From NCBI RefSeq assembly GCF_029255285.1, contig NZ_JAPUVI010000107.1, positions 24,768 to 88,767 of the forward strand: a stretch of 64,000 nt of DNA. The letters run 5' to 3'. Numbering within the stretch: position 1 is the stretch's first letter; every line of letters begins with the position of its first letter. This DNA comes from Accumulibacter sp. (GTDB taxonomy: Bacteria; Pseudomonadota; Gammaproteobacteria; Burkholderiales; Rhodocyclaceae). The notes under the pieces are model-generated. The model saw nothing but the letters and a program-made list of their open reading frames with translations, did no database searches and had not been told where the DNA came from. Shown in pieces: positions 16,642 through 25,875 of the stretch. The position numbers were made by a program, and so were the translations under genes.

Positions 16642-17418
16642 TCAGCTATGGCTGCCGAGTTGTGAGCGGACCGCGAAGCCGTTGGTCGACAGATAGGTTC
16701 GGACCTTGATCGGACTGTGATCGGAGAAAAGGAACATGCTGCTGATGGTGATGGCCGAGGCGCCAGCCTCGAGAGCTTCGGCACAATGTGCCAGCGTGCC
16801 GGCGCCGCTCGATGCGATGAGCGGAATATCCAGTTTCTCCGAGATCGCATGAATAAGGTCGAGATCGTAGCCCGACATCGTGCCGTCACGGTCGATAGAA
16901 CAGAGGAGTATTTCCCCGGCGTGCGAATCCTGCATCCGTTGCGCGTAGTCCATCGGGTCAAGGTCGGAGCCAACGGTTCCTCCGTGGGTGAATAGGCGCC
17001 GTCGTCCGTCGGGAGTGCGCGCATAATCCAGCCCCACGACGATGCACTGGTCGCCAAAGCGTGATGCGGCCCGGCGTACGAAGTCCGGCTGCTGCACGGC
17101 GGCCGAGGTGATCGAAACCTTGTCGGCACCACTGCGCAGCAGATCGGCAATCTGGTCCAGCGTCTGCAATCCGCCGCCGACGGTGAACGGCATGAATACC
17201 TCTTCCGACACCCGCTCGATGATGCTGCCGGTCACGACTCGTTTTTCCAGCGTCGCGTCGATGTCGACAAACATCAACTCGTCCACGCCGTAGGCGTCGT
17301 AGACCTTCGCCGTCGACACCGGATTGCCGGCTTCGCGAAAATTGTCGTGAAAACCCACTCCTTTCACCAGCCGACCGCCTCGAATCAGAAACTTCGGGAT
17401 GATTCTCTTCTTCAGCAT
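16642..17418 (-). CDS. HisF-like cyclase subunit of acetamidino-sugar amidotransferase (WbuZ/HisF2 type)
   Basis: 258 residues, a HisF-like TIM barrel starting MLKKRIIP. Phosphate-binding and barrel motifs are present: 'PFTVGGGLQTLDQIADLLRSGADKVSI', 'VVGLDYAR' and 'LLCSIDRDGTMSGYDLDL'. Position 11, the catalytic Asp of true HisF, is Leu here, so the histidine-pathway cyclisation should not occur. The partner genes are a HisH-like glutaminase and an N-acetyl-sugar amidotransferase, as in acetamidino-sugar clusters, where HisH/HisF homologues supply ammonia. The ATG at 17418 overlaps the HisH stop by 7 bp. A longer start at 17430 is less likely. Confidence 0.88.
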   Translation of the reverse strand: MLKKRIIPKFLIRGGRLVKGVGFHDNFREAGNPVSTAKVYDAYGVDELMFVDIDATLEKRVVTGSIIERVSEEVFMPFTVGGGLQTLDQIADLLRSGADKVSITSAAVQQPDFVRRAASRFGDQCIVVGLDYARTPDGRRRLFTHGGTVGSDLDPMDYAQRMQDSHAGEILLCSIDRDGTMSGYDLDLIHAISEKLDIPLIASSGAGTLAHCAEALEAGASAITISSMFLFSDHSPIKVRTYLSTNGFAVRSQLGSHS

Positions 17419-18035
17419 CCGGCGCTCCAATTGACCCAGTTCTGAAGAAGGCGCAGCCCGTTGTCCTGGCTTTTTTCCGGATGAAACTGCATGGCAAGAA
17501 TGTTTCCCCGCCGAACGACAGCCGTAACGTCACCGCCATAATCGGTGGTCGCCAACCGGTCCTCCGGTCTGGCGCAAACCATGTGGAAGCTATGAACGAA
17601 ATAGAAATTCGCCTCCTGACGGCGAATGCCCTGGAACAGCCAGTCGCTTTCCGGAAAATCCAGCGAGTTCCAACCGACATGCGGCACTTTGAGCGGCGGG
17701 GCGGGTGCCAAGCGCTCGACACGGGCATCGATCCAGCCCAGACCCTGGTGATTCCCGTGCTCGACGCTCTGGCGAGCAACGAGTTGCATCCCGAGGCAGA
17801 TTCCCAGCAGAGGCTTTCTCAACTCCATTACCTGCCGGTTCAGTGGCTCGATGACGCCCTTCTCGCCCATGGCCCGCATCGCATCACCGAAGGCACCCAC
17901 GCCCGGCAGAACGATGCGCTCGGCGTCGTCCATCACCTGTGGCTGATCGGTGACGACGACTTCCTCGCCAAGGTAGGCGAAAGCATTGGCCAAGGAACGG
18001 ACATTGCCCATTCCGTAATCAACGATGGCGATCAT
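17412..18035 (-). CDS. HisH-like glutamine amidotransferase (WbuY/HisH2 type)
   Basis: 207 residues, a class I glutaminase with nucleophile C80 in 'LLGICLGMQL' and the His-Glu pair in 'AMQFHPEKSQ'. 'VPHVGWNSLD' is the HisH-type oxyanion-adjacent segment. It should release ammonia from glutamine and pass it through the HisF-like barrel. It overlaps the upstream amidotransferase by 4 bp and the downstream HisF-like gene by 7 bp, so the three products are probably made in fixed ratio. Position in a glycan locus argues against histidine biosynthesis. Confidence 0.88.
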   Translation of the reverse strand: MIAIVDYGMGNVRSLANAFAYLGEEVVVTDQPQVMDDAERIVLPGVGAFGDAMRAMGEKGVIEPLNRQVMELRKPLLGICLGMQLVARQSVEHGNHQGLGWIDARVERLAPAPPLKVPHVGWNSLDFPESDWLFQGIRRQEANFYFVHSFHMVCARPEDRLATTDYGGDVTAVVRRGNILAMQFHPEKSQDNGLRLLQNWVNWSAGC

Positions 18036-19222
18036 ACGTATTTGATCGTTCTTCCCGACTCATCCTTGGGCGGACCCAAAGGCTTGTCCACCGGCGTGCA
18101 GTCCCACTTGTCCATATCGGGCAGAGGCTGCCCGGTCTCCACCGCCGTGCGGTCGAACTTCCACGGATGAACCTGGTGTTTGTCAAGCAAATCGCAGAAC
18201 TCGTCTTCCGTAATTTGGAGAATGTCGAGAAACCAGTCGATCGAGGCCGGTCTTTTGCCGTCGTATTGCGACTCGAGGGCCAAGCCGGTTTCCCGATCGA
18301 CCAGACCGTTACGGATATCGATACTCAGCAAATGGTTGGCGCGTCCATAGCCGCGCTTGATGTACTTCGCGTAATCGCGCATGCCCTGGAAAGTGCATTC
18401 GATCTTTTCGTAATCATACTGTGGCGGCACCCCCTCCACCGGCTGCCCGCGCCAACCCAACTCCTGCTTGATGATCTCGACCTGGCGCTTGGTATTCCAT
18501 TCGATATAATTCCCCAGACAGATCGACTGGACGCGCAGTTTCAGCAGATCCTTCCGCTTCGGATAGTCGAACATCCACAGATCGCGCCGGTCTACGCGAC
18601 CACCCAGGAACTCGTACATGTCGTCGGCAGTAATCCCCTGGTTCATCAGGCGGTTGAAACGCTTCTCGTCGACTTCCTCCATTTCCTCGAAAGTGTACCA
18701 ACTGTGGTACTCCGCAGTGGATTCTCCCCAGAACAGCAAGGGCGTCTCGAAACGCACGGCCATGTGCATCACTCCGGCATAAATCCCGGTATGGCAGTGC
18801 CAGCAGAAATCGCCGCGTCTCTTCAATGACTCGAGCATCAGTTCGCGCACGACGTGAAAACTGGTGGTCAGTTCGACAACGTCGACTCCCAGTTGTTTGA
18901 AGACGCGCGTATTGTTCTCTTCCACCAACGGACGATAGCCCCAGTGGTTGTAGCGGACGACCAAAGGCTTCAGCTTGAGCTGTTTGACGATATACCAGAG
19001 CTGAAAAACGCTGTCCTTGCCGCCGCTATAGGGCACGATGCAGTCGTAGATGCCCTTGCCGCGATGCTGATCGACGATGTCGGCCAACTGGCGGCCACGC
19101 TCCTGCCAATCGATTTTCTCTTTCTTGAACTCGACCTGTCGGCAGACACTACATACCCCGAACTCGTCGTAGGTGATGGTATCAACCGTTTCCTTAGTCA
19201 AACAGCGAGTGCAGCGTTTCAT
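18032..19222 (-). CDS. N-acetyl-sugar amidotransferase (WbpG/WbuX/PseA-like)
   Basis: 396 residues from the ATG at 19222 (MKRCTRC). An N-terminal CxxC pair with a second CxxC ('CTRCL', 'CSVCRQ') resembles a zinc ribbon, and 'VPYSGGKDS' is the ATP-pyrophosphatase PP-loop. A 'FCWHCHTG' motif follows. The family converts an N-acetyl group on an aminosugar into an acetamidino group using ATP and ammonia. The HisH and HisF homologues directly downstream complete the expected set. The precise acceptor (fucosamine-type or nonulosonate precursor) cannot be read from sequence. Confidence 0.9.
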   Translation of the reverse strand: MKRCTRCLTKETVDTITYDEFGVCSVCRQVEFKKEKIDWQERGRQLADIVDQHRGKGIYDCIVPYSGGKDSVFQLWYIVKQLKLKPLVVRYNHWGYRPLVEENNTRVFKQLGVDVVELTTSFHVVRELMLESLKRRGDFCWHCHTGIYAGVMHMAVRFETPLLFWGESTAEYHSWYTFEEMEEVDEKRFNRLMNQGITADDMYEFLGGRVDRRDLWMFDYPKRKDLLKLRVQSICLGNYIEWNTKRQVEIIKQELGWRGQPVEGVPPQYDYEKIECTFQGMRDYAKYIKRGYGRANHLLSIDIRNGLVDRETGLALESQYDGKRPASIDWFLDILQITEDEFCDLLDKHQVHPWKFDRTAVETGQPLPDMDKWDCTPVDKPLGPPKDESGRTIKYV

Positions 19223-19254
19223 GGCGAGGTCTCCATAAGCGATAAGGGAATCCG

Positions 19255-19986
19255 TCAAGCGGCGCACCGTATCTGTTCATAATTCTTCAGGATGGCCTCA
19301 ATACAAATGAAATCGATCAAGCTATCGACTTCCAGCGATTTGTAGTGTGGCATCACGTACGAGAGCGTGCGGTCATGGCAGAAACTCAGGGTCTTGCGGT
19401 AAGCGGTGACCGAAGAAATATATAGACTGCCGTCCAGCGCATAGATTGGGTCCACATCCTGGCGCCGGGGCAGGCGAGTGAAGTCGACGGCCGCGTAGGG
19501 CTCGAGACGTCCGTCAGACAGTTGTCGAACGGCAAATGCCGGGTGGCTGCTGATGAGCTCGTTGACACTGACCAACGCGTCCGCAATGTCGCGGCGTGCA
19601 ACGAGCTTTTCGAGCGCGCCATCGACATCGCTCGCTTCGGTCAACGGCGAAGTCGGCTCGAGCAGCACAAGGTAGTCAAAGCGTTCGCCCCGCGCTTCCA
19701 AGGTGTCCAACATGTGGACGACCGCCGCGCTGCTGGGGGACGTATCGGCGGCAAGGTGCGCTGGCCGCAGGGCCGGAACGTCCGCACCGTAAGCCTGCGC
19801 GATCTCCGCGAAAGCCTGGCTATCGGTCGAAACGACAACCCGATCGACATAGCGCGACGCTTTCGCCGCCAGAATGGGCCAGGCCAGCAGCGGCTTGCCA
19901 TGCAAGGGCCGAATGTTCTTCCCAGGGAGACCTTTGGAGCCGGCCCGCGCCGGAATCAAGGCCAGAAACCTATCGTTTCCGATCAT
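19255..19986 (-). CDS. CMP-N-acylneuraminate-type cytidylyltransferase (NeuA/PseF/LegF family)
   Basis: 243 residues from the ATG at 19986. The nucleotidyltransferase signature 'LIPARAGSKGLPGKN' is followed by 'GKPLLAWPI', 'VVVSTDSQ' and 'LLEPTSPL', the usual NeuA/PseF order. It would activate a nonulosonic acid (legionaminate- or pseudaminate-like) with CTP. No NeuB-like synthase or NeuC-like epimerase is visible in the window, so the sugar acid must come from genes elsewhere. A GTG at 20001 would give 5 more residues and overlap the upstream gene. Confidence 0.85.
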   Translation of the reverse strand: MIGNDRFLALIPARAGSKGLPGKNIRPLHGKPLLAWPILAAKASRYVDRVVVSTDSQAFAEIAQAYGADVPALRPAHLAADTSPSSAAVVHMLDTLEARGERFDYLVLLEPTSPLTEASDVDGALEKLVARRDIADALVSVNELISSHPAFAVRQLSDGRLEPYAAVDFTRLPRRQDVDPIYALDGSLYISSVTAYRKTLSFCHDRTLSYVMPHYKSLEVDSLIDFICIEAILKNYEQIRCAA

Positions 19987-19990
19987 GCTG

Positions 19991-20773
19991 TCACGCGACA
20001 CCGCGCAGACGCCAGACGCGAATACGCTGCCTCAGCCGCTCGACAAACTTGCGCAAGAAGAACATGGGCTTCGAAATCCGAACACCTTGACTCTTCAATG
20101 CCCGCAAAATCTCGACATTCTGTTTCTTGATTGACGACAGTGATCCGCCGGTCGCCCCGCCCGTGCGCATCTTCACAACCGTCTCGGGCAAATAGGCGGA
20201 TTTTACACCATGCGTGTGAAAAGCGCGCAACATGTATTCATAATCCCCGGCCAGCCGGAAATCCGGGTTAAAGCCTCCGGTCCGGTCGTAAACCTCGCGC
20301 CGCAGAAACAATGTCGGATGGGCTGGACTGAAGCCTCGGGCAAAGTCACCCTGGCCGTAGGGGCGGGATTTCCAATAGCGTATGATCTTTGATGTGTCGT
20401 CCTTATCGACATAAACCAGATCGGCGTAGACGGCCTCGATCGACGGGTCCTCGAAAATCCGCATGACATTCGCTATGGCATGCGGAGTGGCATAAAAATC
20501 GTCCGAGTTGAGAATTCCAATAACCTCTCCGGTAGCCGCCGCCAAGCCCTTGTTGTAGGCATCGAAAATACCCTTGTCGGGTTCGGAGGTCACGTGCACA
20601 ACACGCTTTCCGCACTCTCTGACGATGGCTAAGGTACGATCATTGGACGCGCCATCGATGATGACATGATCGATCGCGGGATAGGTCTGGCAGTTTACCG
20701 ACTCCAGGGCATCCCGAATCGTCGCCTCGCTACGGAAGCATGCCGTAATAATTGAAATTTTCGCAGGATGCAT
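19991..20773 (-). CDS. GT2 glycosyltransferase
   Basis: 260 residues. Typical GT-A domain: 'SIITACFRSEATI', 'HVIIDGASNDRT', and 'GILNSDDFYA' with the metal-binding DD, then 'PAHPTLFLRREVYD' and 'LAGDYEYMLRAF' with the catalytic Asp/Glu. This is the small WcaA-like cytosolic type without membrane helices. With gmd and fcl upstream it may transfer fucose from GDP-fucose, but donor and acceptor cannot be assigned. The ATG at 20773 was chosen over an upstream start at 20788. Confidence 0.88.
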   Translation of the reverse strand: MHPAKISIITACFRSEATIRDALESVNCQTYPAIDHVIIDGASNDRTLAIVRECGKRVVHVTSEPDKGIFDAYNKGLAAATGEVIGILNSDDFYATPHAIANVMRIFEDPSIEAVYADLVYVDKDDTSKIIRYWKSRPYGQGDFARGFSPAHPTLFLRREVYDRTGGFNPDFRLAGDYEYMLRAFHTHGVKSAYLPETVVKMRTGGATGGSLSSIKKQNVEILRALKSQGVRISKPMFFLRKFVERLRQRIRVWRLRGVA

Positions 20774-20788
20774 CCGGCTTCCAAGCAC

Positions 20789-21283
20789 CTAAAAACGTAC
20801 GTCCGACTCTTCACAAACCGGCAACGCGGGAGCTGCCGAATCCTTTGCCGAGAGTATTATTTCTGAGATTCCCATCGTCTTGCGAAGAAACTCCACGATC
20901 GAGTAGCTGGACTCCGCCGCTTCGTTGTAGGCGCCGTGGCAAAGATATTCGAACTCGGTGTCTTCGAGAGCATAAAACCCGTGTGCGAGATTGGCCGAAA
21001 TCTCTATCCAACCGTCGGCCGACGTGAATTCGCGATGATACAGACGGCACGGCTCGCTCAGCGGATCGACCACAAAATCGAGAATCCGCCCCGCTACGAC
21101 CCGTATGAGTTTCGTTTGCGCATGGGGCGGTCGCTGCCAATGCATGCCGCGAAACACGCCGCGCCGCGAAAACGACCGCTTGAGTACGAGCTCGTCACGC
21201 TCATAGAGGATATCAAGGTAGCCCCGGTCATCGGATCGGCGATTGGCGCCATCACTCAGGAGAAAAAAAGGCGTGACAATCAT
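20789..21283 (-). CDS. Cupin, dTDP-4-dehydrorhamnose 3,5-epimerase-like
   Basis: 164 residues with the RmlC-type core 'SRRGVFRGMHWQRPPHAQTKLI' and 'VAGRILDFVVD', where RmlC has RGLHxQ and KLVxVxxGxVxDVxVD. A later 'ANLAHGFYALEDTEFEYLC' matches the HGF box. It is shorter than most RmlC proteins (about 180) and no rmlA, rmlB or rmlD is nearby. It may therefore epimerise or isomerise another 4-keto sugar such as the Gmd product, or act as a divergent cupin. Next gene starts 15 bp later. Confidence 0.72.
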   Translation of the reverse strand: MIVTPFFLLSDGANRRSDDRGYLDILYERDELVLKRSFSRRGVFRGMHWQRPPHAQTKLIRVVAGRILDFVVDPLSEPCRLYHREFTSADGWIEISANLAHGFYALEDTEFEYLCHGAYNEAAESSYSIVEFLRKTMGISEIILSAKDSAAPALPVCEESDVRF

Positions 21284-21329
21284 ATCGAAAAACTCCGCTT
21301 GCCGACCGGCGCGTTGATGGTCAACTGGC

Positions 21330-22421
21330 TCACTCTACGGTTACCGTGATTTGGTGACCATGCTGCTTCAGGAGCGCGTTCTTCCTGGCACCGGCAAGAT
21401 CGGATGCCACCATCTCATGAATCATCTCGTCAAGCGTAATTTCCGGCACCCAGCCGAGTCTCTCCCTCGCTTTTCCCGAGTCTCCAAGGAGGGTTTCGAC
21501 TTCGGTCGGACGAAAGTAGCGCGGGTCGATGCGGATGATGGGCCGGTTGTTCCAGCAACCCACTTCGTTGACGCCTTCACCCCGCCAGCGAATCGACATG
21601 CCGAGCGCGGCGGCGGCTTTGTCGATGAACTGACGCACGCTGTATTGCAGGCCGGTGGCGATCACGAAATCCTCCGGTTCGTCCTGCTGCAACATCAGCC
21701 ATTGCATGCGCACGTAATCCTTGGCGTGCCCCCAATCGCGTAACGCATCGACGTTGCCAAGGTAAAGGCAATCTTCGAGCCCCTGACTGATGTTGGCCAA
21801 GCCGCGCGTAATCTTGCGGGTGACGAAAGTCTCTCCCCGGCGCGGGCTTTCGTGGTTGAACAGAATGCCGTTGCAGGCATAGATGCCATAGGCCTCGCGA
21901 TAGTTGACCGTGATCCAGTAAGCGTACATCTTGGCCACCGCATAGGGGCTGCGCGGATAGAACGGCGTGGTCTCCCGCTGCGGCGTCTCCTGCACCAGGC
22001 CGTAGAGTTCCGACGTGCTCGCTTGATAGAAGCGGGTCTTCTTCTCCAGACCGAGGATGCGTATGGCTTCAAGCAGGCGCAAGGTACCGATCGCGTCGAC
22101 GTCGGCGGTGTATTCCGGACTCTCGAAGCTCACCGCGACATGCGATTGGGCGCCGAGATTGTAGATCTCGTCCGGCTGCGTTTCCTGGACGATACGTACC
22201 AGGTTGCTGGTATCGGACAGGTCGCCGTAGTGCAGTTTGAAATTAGCGTTTTCGATGTGCGGATCCTGGTAGATATGATCCACACGCTGGGTATTGAAAA
22301 GGCTTGCCCGTCGCTTCAGGCCATGGACGACATAACCTTTCTCGAGCAGAAACTCGGCCAGATAGGATCCATCCTGCCCGGTAATCCCGGTAATCAGAGC
22401 GCGCTTTCTTTGGTTCGACAT
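21330..22421 (-). CDS. gmd: GDP-mannose 4,6-dehydratase
   Basis: 363 residues, the usual Gmd length. '[23 protein letters not shown]' binds NADP, '[19 protein letters not shown]' is a diagnostic block, and '[10 protein letters not shown]' with '[15 protein letters not shown]' holds the catalytic Thr/Ser, Tyr and Lys. '[16 protein letters not shown]' is also family-specific. It makes GDP-4-keto-6-deoxymannose, the substrate of the fucose synthase encoded 21 bp upstream. A confident identification. Confidence 0.97.
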   Translation of the reverse strand: MSNQRKRALITGITGQDGSYLAEFLLEKGYVVHGLKRRASLFNTQRVDHIYQDPHIENANFKLHYGDLSDTSNLVRIVQETQPDEIYNLGAQSHVAVSFESPEYTADVDAIGTLRLLEAIRILGLEKKTRFYQASTSELYGLVQETPQRETTPFYPRSPYAVAKMYAYWITVNYREAYGIYACNGILFNHESPRRGETFVTRKITRGLANISQGLEDCLYLGNVDALRDWGHAKDYVRMQWLMLQQDEPEDFVIATGLQYSVRQFIDKAAAALGMSIRWRGEGVNEVGCWNNRPIIRIDPRYFRPTEVETLLGDSGKARERLGWVPEITLDEMIHEMVASDLAGARKNALLKQHGHQITVTVE

Positions 22422-22442
22422 GTTCGATCTTTCGCCAAATCG

Positions 22443-23414
22443 TCACGGCAAGCGCCGCGCGGCGCTGTGCTCGAGGAAATCATGGTAGGCTCTTGTCAAG
22501 CCTTCTTTGAGGCCGACGCTGGGTTTCCAGCCGAGCGAGGCAATCCGGCTGCTGTCCATGAGCTTCCTCGGAGTATCGTCGGGTCGGCCAAGGTCGAACT
22601 CGACGCTACCCTGATAAGCCACCGTTTCAGCAATCGCTTCCGCCAATTCCCGAATCGTGATGTCTACGCCACAACCGACGTTGATATGGCTTCGCATCGG
22701 CTGCGTATGGGCATCGTAAATCGCCTTATCGAGGTTCATGACGTGTACGCTGGCGGCCGCCATGTCGTCGACGTAAAGAAACTCACGGCGCGGCGTTCCG
22801 GTGCCCCAGATGGTCACGGCGGGTGCATTACCGATTTTGGCTTCGTGGAAACGGCGAATCAGCGCCGGCACCACGTGGCTGTTTTCCGGATGATAGTTGT
22901 CCCCCGGACCGTAGAGATTGGTCGGTATGAGACTGCGGTAATCGCAATCGTACTGGCGATTGTAGCTCTCACACAGCTTGATGCCGGCGAGCTTGGCAAT
23001 GGCGTACGGTTCGTTGGCCGGCGCCAGTGTCCCGGTCAACACCGCCTCTTCGCGCATGGGTTGTGGGGCGAGCCTGGGGTAAATGCAACTCGAACCCAAG
23101 AACAAAAGCCTCTGCACCCCAGCGCGCCAGGCCTCATGAATGACATTGGCTTCGATCATCAAGTTTTGATAGATGAATTCGGCGGGAAAGGTGCTGTCCG
23201 CGTGAATACCGCCGACTCGTGCCGCGGCCAGGTAAACCTGGTCCGGCCGATTGGCCGCAAAGAAATCTCGCACCGCCGCCTGATCGGTCAATTCCAGCTC
23301 GGCGTGAGTGCGCACGACGATATTTTCCTCACCCTGTCGCCGAAGCGCGGAGCAAATGGCAGAACCTACCATGCCCCGGTGGCCCGCTACGTAAATCTTG
23401 GGTTGTGTACTCAT
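22443..23414 (-). CDS. fcl: GDP-L-fucose synthase
   Basis: 323 residues with '[20 protein letters not shown]' at the N-terminus, '[22 protein letters not shown]' and '[10 protein letters not shown]', plus the YxxxK pair in '[10 protein letters not shown]'. Later '[20 protein letters not shown]' is typical of GMER/WcaG. It epimerises and reduces the Gmd product to GDP-L-fucose. First gene of the minus-strand glycan locus; its promoter should lie in the 281 bp before the divergent ROK kinase. A small GC hairpin at 23430-23442 would fall in its leader. Confidence 0.96.
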   Translation of the reverse strand: MSTQPKIYVAGHRGMVGSAICSALRRQGEENIVVRTHAELELTDQAAVRDFFAANRPDQVYLAAARVGGIHADSTFPAEFIYQNLMIEANVIHEAWRAGVQRLLFLGSSCIYPRLAPQPMREEAVLTGTLAPANEPYAIAKLAGIKLCESYNRQYDCDYRSLIPTNLYGPGDNYHPENSHVVPALIRRFHEAKIGNAPAVTIWGTGTPRREFLYVDDMAAASVHVMNLDKAIYDAHTQPMRSHINVGCGVDITIRELAEAIAETVAYQGSVEFDLGRPDDTPRKLMDSSRIASLGWKPSVGLKEGLTRAYHDFLEHSAARRLP

Positions 23415-23695
23415 GGAACCCGAATTCTACCCGCTCAGCGGGGGTTTTGAAAACGACGCTGGCCGACGGACCTGTCGGAGTTCGGGCAACAACGCAAGCC
23501 GCATGGCGTTGCCGGCGGCTTGCGGCAGGCTGGAAAGAATGCCATCATAATCGGCACGTCTGCTCCCACCAGGGAAAGCACTGGAGTGCGCAGCGCGGCG
23601 GAAAGCGAAAGCCTGCAGAATCGCCTCGAGGCCGTCGCCTGAACACATGCGGGAGCGGCCTCGGGCGTTTTCCGACCGTCTCCCACCCTGGAGCC

Positions 23696-24601
23696 ATGAG
23701 ATTGCGGATCGGAATTGACTTGGGCGGTAGCAAGATCGAAATCGTCGGCCTCGACGAGTCCGGTCGGATTCGGCTGCGTAGGCGACGGCCGACGCCACAG
23801 GGCGACTACCCAGGAACGCTGCGGACGATTGGCGAACTCGTCGCCACGATCGAAAGCGAACTAGGCCAGAAAGGCACCGTCGGAATTGGCATCCCCGGCA
23901 CCGAGTCGACGATCGGCAAGGGCATCAAGAATGCCAACTCCACCTGGCTGATCGGCAGACCATTGCGGGACGACCTTCAGCAATTGCTGCAACGCGAAGT
24001 TCGTCTGGCCAACGACGCCAACTGCTTCGCCCTGTCGGAAGCCATCGATGGTGCCGGACAGGGAGCGGCTGTCGTGTTCGGTGCCATTCTCGGCACCGGA
24101 GTCGGCGGAGGCATCGTGGTGCATCGGCAAGTGCTCACCGGGGTCAATCGCATCGCCGGCGAGTGGGGGCACAACGCCCTGCCCGAACTGGCTAACGAAA
24201 GCCTGCTCCCGCGCGACTGTTACTGTGGGCGCGTCGGCTGCATCGAGACCTGGCTGTCCGGTCCCGGACTGTGTGCCGACCACGCGCGCCATGGCGGCGC
24301 ATCGCTTACGGCCGAAGAGATCGGCGCCCGCGCGGCAACCGGCGACGCGGCCTGCGACGCCACGCTCCAGCGCTACGAGCGTCGTCTGGCCAGCGCCCTG
24401 GCGCAGGTGGTCAACATTCTGGATCCCGACGTAATCGTACTTGGCGGCGGCTTGTCGAACATCGAGCGTTTGTACCATGCGGTACCGAAGCTGTGGGCAG
24501 CCCACATCTTTTCTGACGTCGTACACACGCGCCTGCTGCGCAACGTACATGGGGATTCGTCCGGCGTACGCGGCGCTGCCTGGCTCTGGAACGACCATTG
24601 A
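23696..24601 (+). CDS. ROK-family sugar kinase (fructokinase/Mak-like)
   Basis: 301 residues from the ATG at 23696. The N-terminal 'IGIDLGGSKIE' is the phosphate loop, and 'GIGIPGTES' and 'VRLANDANCFALSE' (catalytic Asp) follow. The ROK zinc-binding signature is 'GEWGHNALPE' with 'CYCGRVGCIETW'. 'VIVLGGGLSN' closes the ATP site. The family includes fructokinase, N-acetylglucosamine kinase and Mak. The longer frame starting at 23219 runs antisense through fcl and is not real. The MFS gene begins 1 bp after its stop, so the pair is probably an operon for sugar uptake and phosphorylation. Confidence 0.9.
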   Translation: MRLRIGIDLGGSKIEIVGLDESGRIRLRRRRPTPQGDYPGTLRTIGELVATIESELGQKGTVGIGIPGTESTIGKGIKNANSTWLIGRPLRDDLQQLLQREVRLANDANCFALSEAIDGAGQGAAVVFGAILGTGVGGGIVVHRQVLTGVNRIAGEWGHNALPELANESLLPRDCYCGRVGCIETWLSGPGLCADHARHGGASLTAEEIGARAATGDAACDATLQRYERRLASALAQVVNILDPDVIVLGGGLSNIERLYHAVPKLWAAHIFSDVVHTRLLRNVHGDSSGVRGAAWLWNDH

Positions 24602-24602
24602 C

Positions 24603-25829
24603 ATGACGCAAGCGGCTCTTCGCCCGACCGTACTCTGGCTGAGACTCTTTCTGCCCTTCGCCGGCGCCTACTTCCTTTCCTATCTCTACCGGACGGCGAA
24701 CGCCGTCATCGGACCGGTGCTAAGCGCGGAGCTTGGGCTCAGCGCCGGTCATCTCGGCCTGCTGACCAGCGCCTATTTCCTGGCTTTCGCGGCCGCGCAA
24801 CTCCCGCTCGGGATGTTCCTCGACCGTTTCGGTGCGCGACGTGTCGAAGCGAGCCTGCTGCTGGTCGCCGCCGCGGGCGCCGCGCTGTTTGCGCTGGGCA
24901 ACTCCATCGGCCACCTGGCGTTGGCGCGCGGCCTGATCGGACTCGGCGTGTCGGCGTGCCTGATGGCCGCCTTCAAGGCCTTCTCGCAGTTTTTTACGGT
25001 CGACCGTCAAGCCTCGCTTACCGGCTGGATCATGACGTCCGGCGGCCTCGGTGCGCTGGCCGCCAGCGCGCCACTCGAAGCCGCCCTGCAAGTCGTCGGC
25101 TGGCGGGAGATTTTTCTCGCCCTGGCCGTCCTGACTCTCGCCGTCGCCGCCTGGCTGTTCCTCAGCGTACCCGAGCGCGACGACGGGCGCGCGCCCGAAC
25201 CGTTGGCAGCGCAGTGGGCCGGCGTCCGAGAGATTTTCGCCAGCGCACATTTCTGGCGCTTCGCGCCCCTCGGACTTACCCTGATCGGCGGCTTCATGGC
25301 CGTCCAGAGCTTGTGGTCTATCTCCTGGTTGATGCAGGCCAACGGCTACACGCGCGCCGCAGCGGCCGACCACCTGGCGGGCATGAGCAGCGCGATGCTG
25401 CTTGCCTATCTGCTGATCGGCCTGCTGGCCACCGGGCTGGCCAGGCGTGGCGTCAAGCCGATCATGCTGCTTGCCGCCGGGCTTGCTCTTTCGCTCGTCA
25501 CCCTGGGACTGATCGCCATGCGCGTCAGCGAACACACTTACTGGCTATGGATCGCCTACGGCAGCTTCTCGAGTTTTGGCACACTGGCTTACTCGCAAGC
25601 CGCCGCAGGTTTTGCGGTAGCGCTCTCGGGTCGCGCCAACACGGCCTTCAACCTGATGGTTTTCGTCGGCGCCTTCGGCATCCAGTGGGGACTCGGACTG
25701 CTCATCGATCTCCTGCAGGCACAGGGGCAGACGGCAGCGCTGGCGTACCGCGACACCTTCCTGGTCCTGCTCGGCGTGCAGGTCGCGGCCTACGCCTGGT
25801 TTCTGGTTGCTGGTCGCCGCAGGCCCTGA
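24603..25829 (+). CDS. MFS transporter
   Basis: 408 residues with 12 predicted membrane segments. 'GMFLDRFGARRVEA' between helices 2 and 3 is the MFS motif A (G-x3-D-R-x-G-x-R). Helix 1 ends 'FLSYLYRTANAVIGP', a pattern of the anion/organic-acid and nitrate-like MFS groups. It begins right after the ROK kinase stop. Convergent with the unrecognised gene at 25876. Substrate unknown; a sugar or sugar acid is suggested by its neighbour. Confidence 0.88.
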   Translation: MTQAALRPTVLWLRLFLPFAGAYFLSYLYRTANAVIGPVLSAELGLSAGHLGLLTSAYFLAFAAAQLPLGMFLDRFGARRVEASLLLVAAAGAALFALGNSIGHLALARGLIGLGVSACLMAAFKAFSQFFTVDRQASLTGWIMTSGGLGALAASAPLEAALQVVGWREIFLALAVLTLAVAAWLFLSVPERDDGRAPEPLAAQWAGVREIFASAHFWRFAPLGLTLIGGFMAVQSLWSISWLMQANGYTRAAAADHLAGMSSAMLLAYLLIGLLATGLARRGVKPIMLLAAGLALSLVTLGLIAMRVSEHTYWLWIAYGSFSSFGTLAYSQAAAGFAVALSGRANTAFNLMVFVGAFGIQWGLGLLIDLLQAQGQTAALAYRDTFLVLLGVQVAAYAWFLVAGRRRP

Positions 25830-25875
25830 CCGCCAAGCGCCGCGCAGGGACCCCGACGATCATGCGCGCAACGGT

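Noticed and set aside
16642-18035. True histidine-pathway hisH and hisF
   Set aside because: Glycan context, adjacent amidotransferase and loss of the catalytic Asp11 in the HisF-like protein.
23430-23442. CCCGC-TCA-GCGGG hairpin near the fcl start as a terminator
   Set aside because: No plus-strand gene ends before it, and on the minus strand it lies in the fcl leader; short stem.
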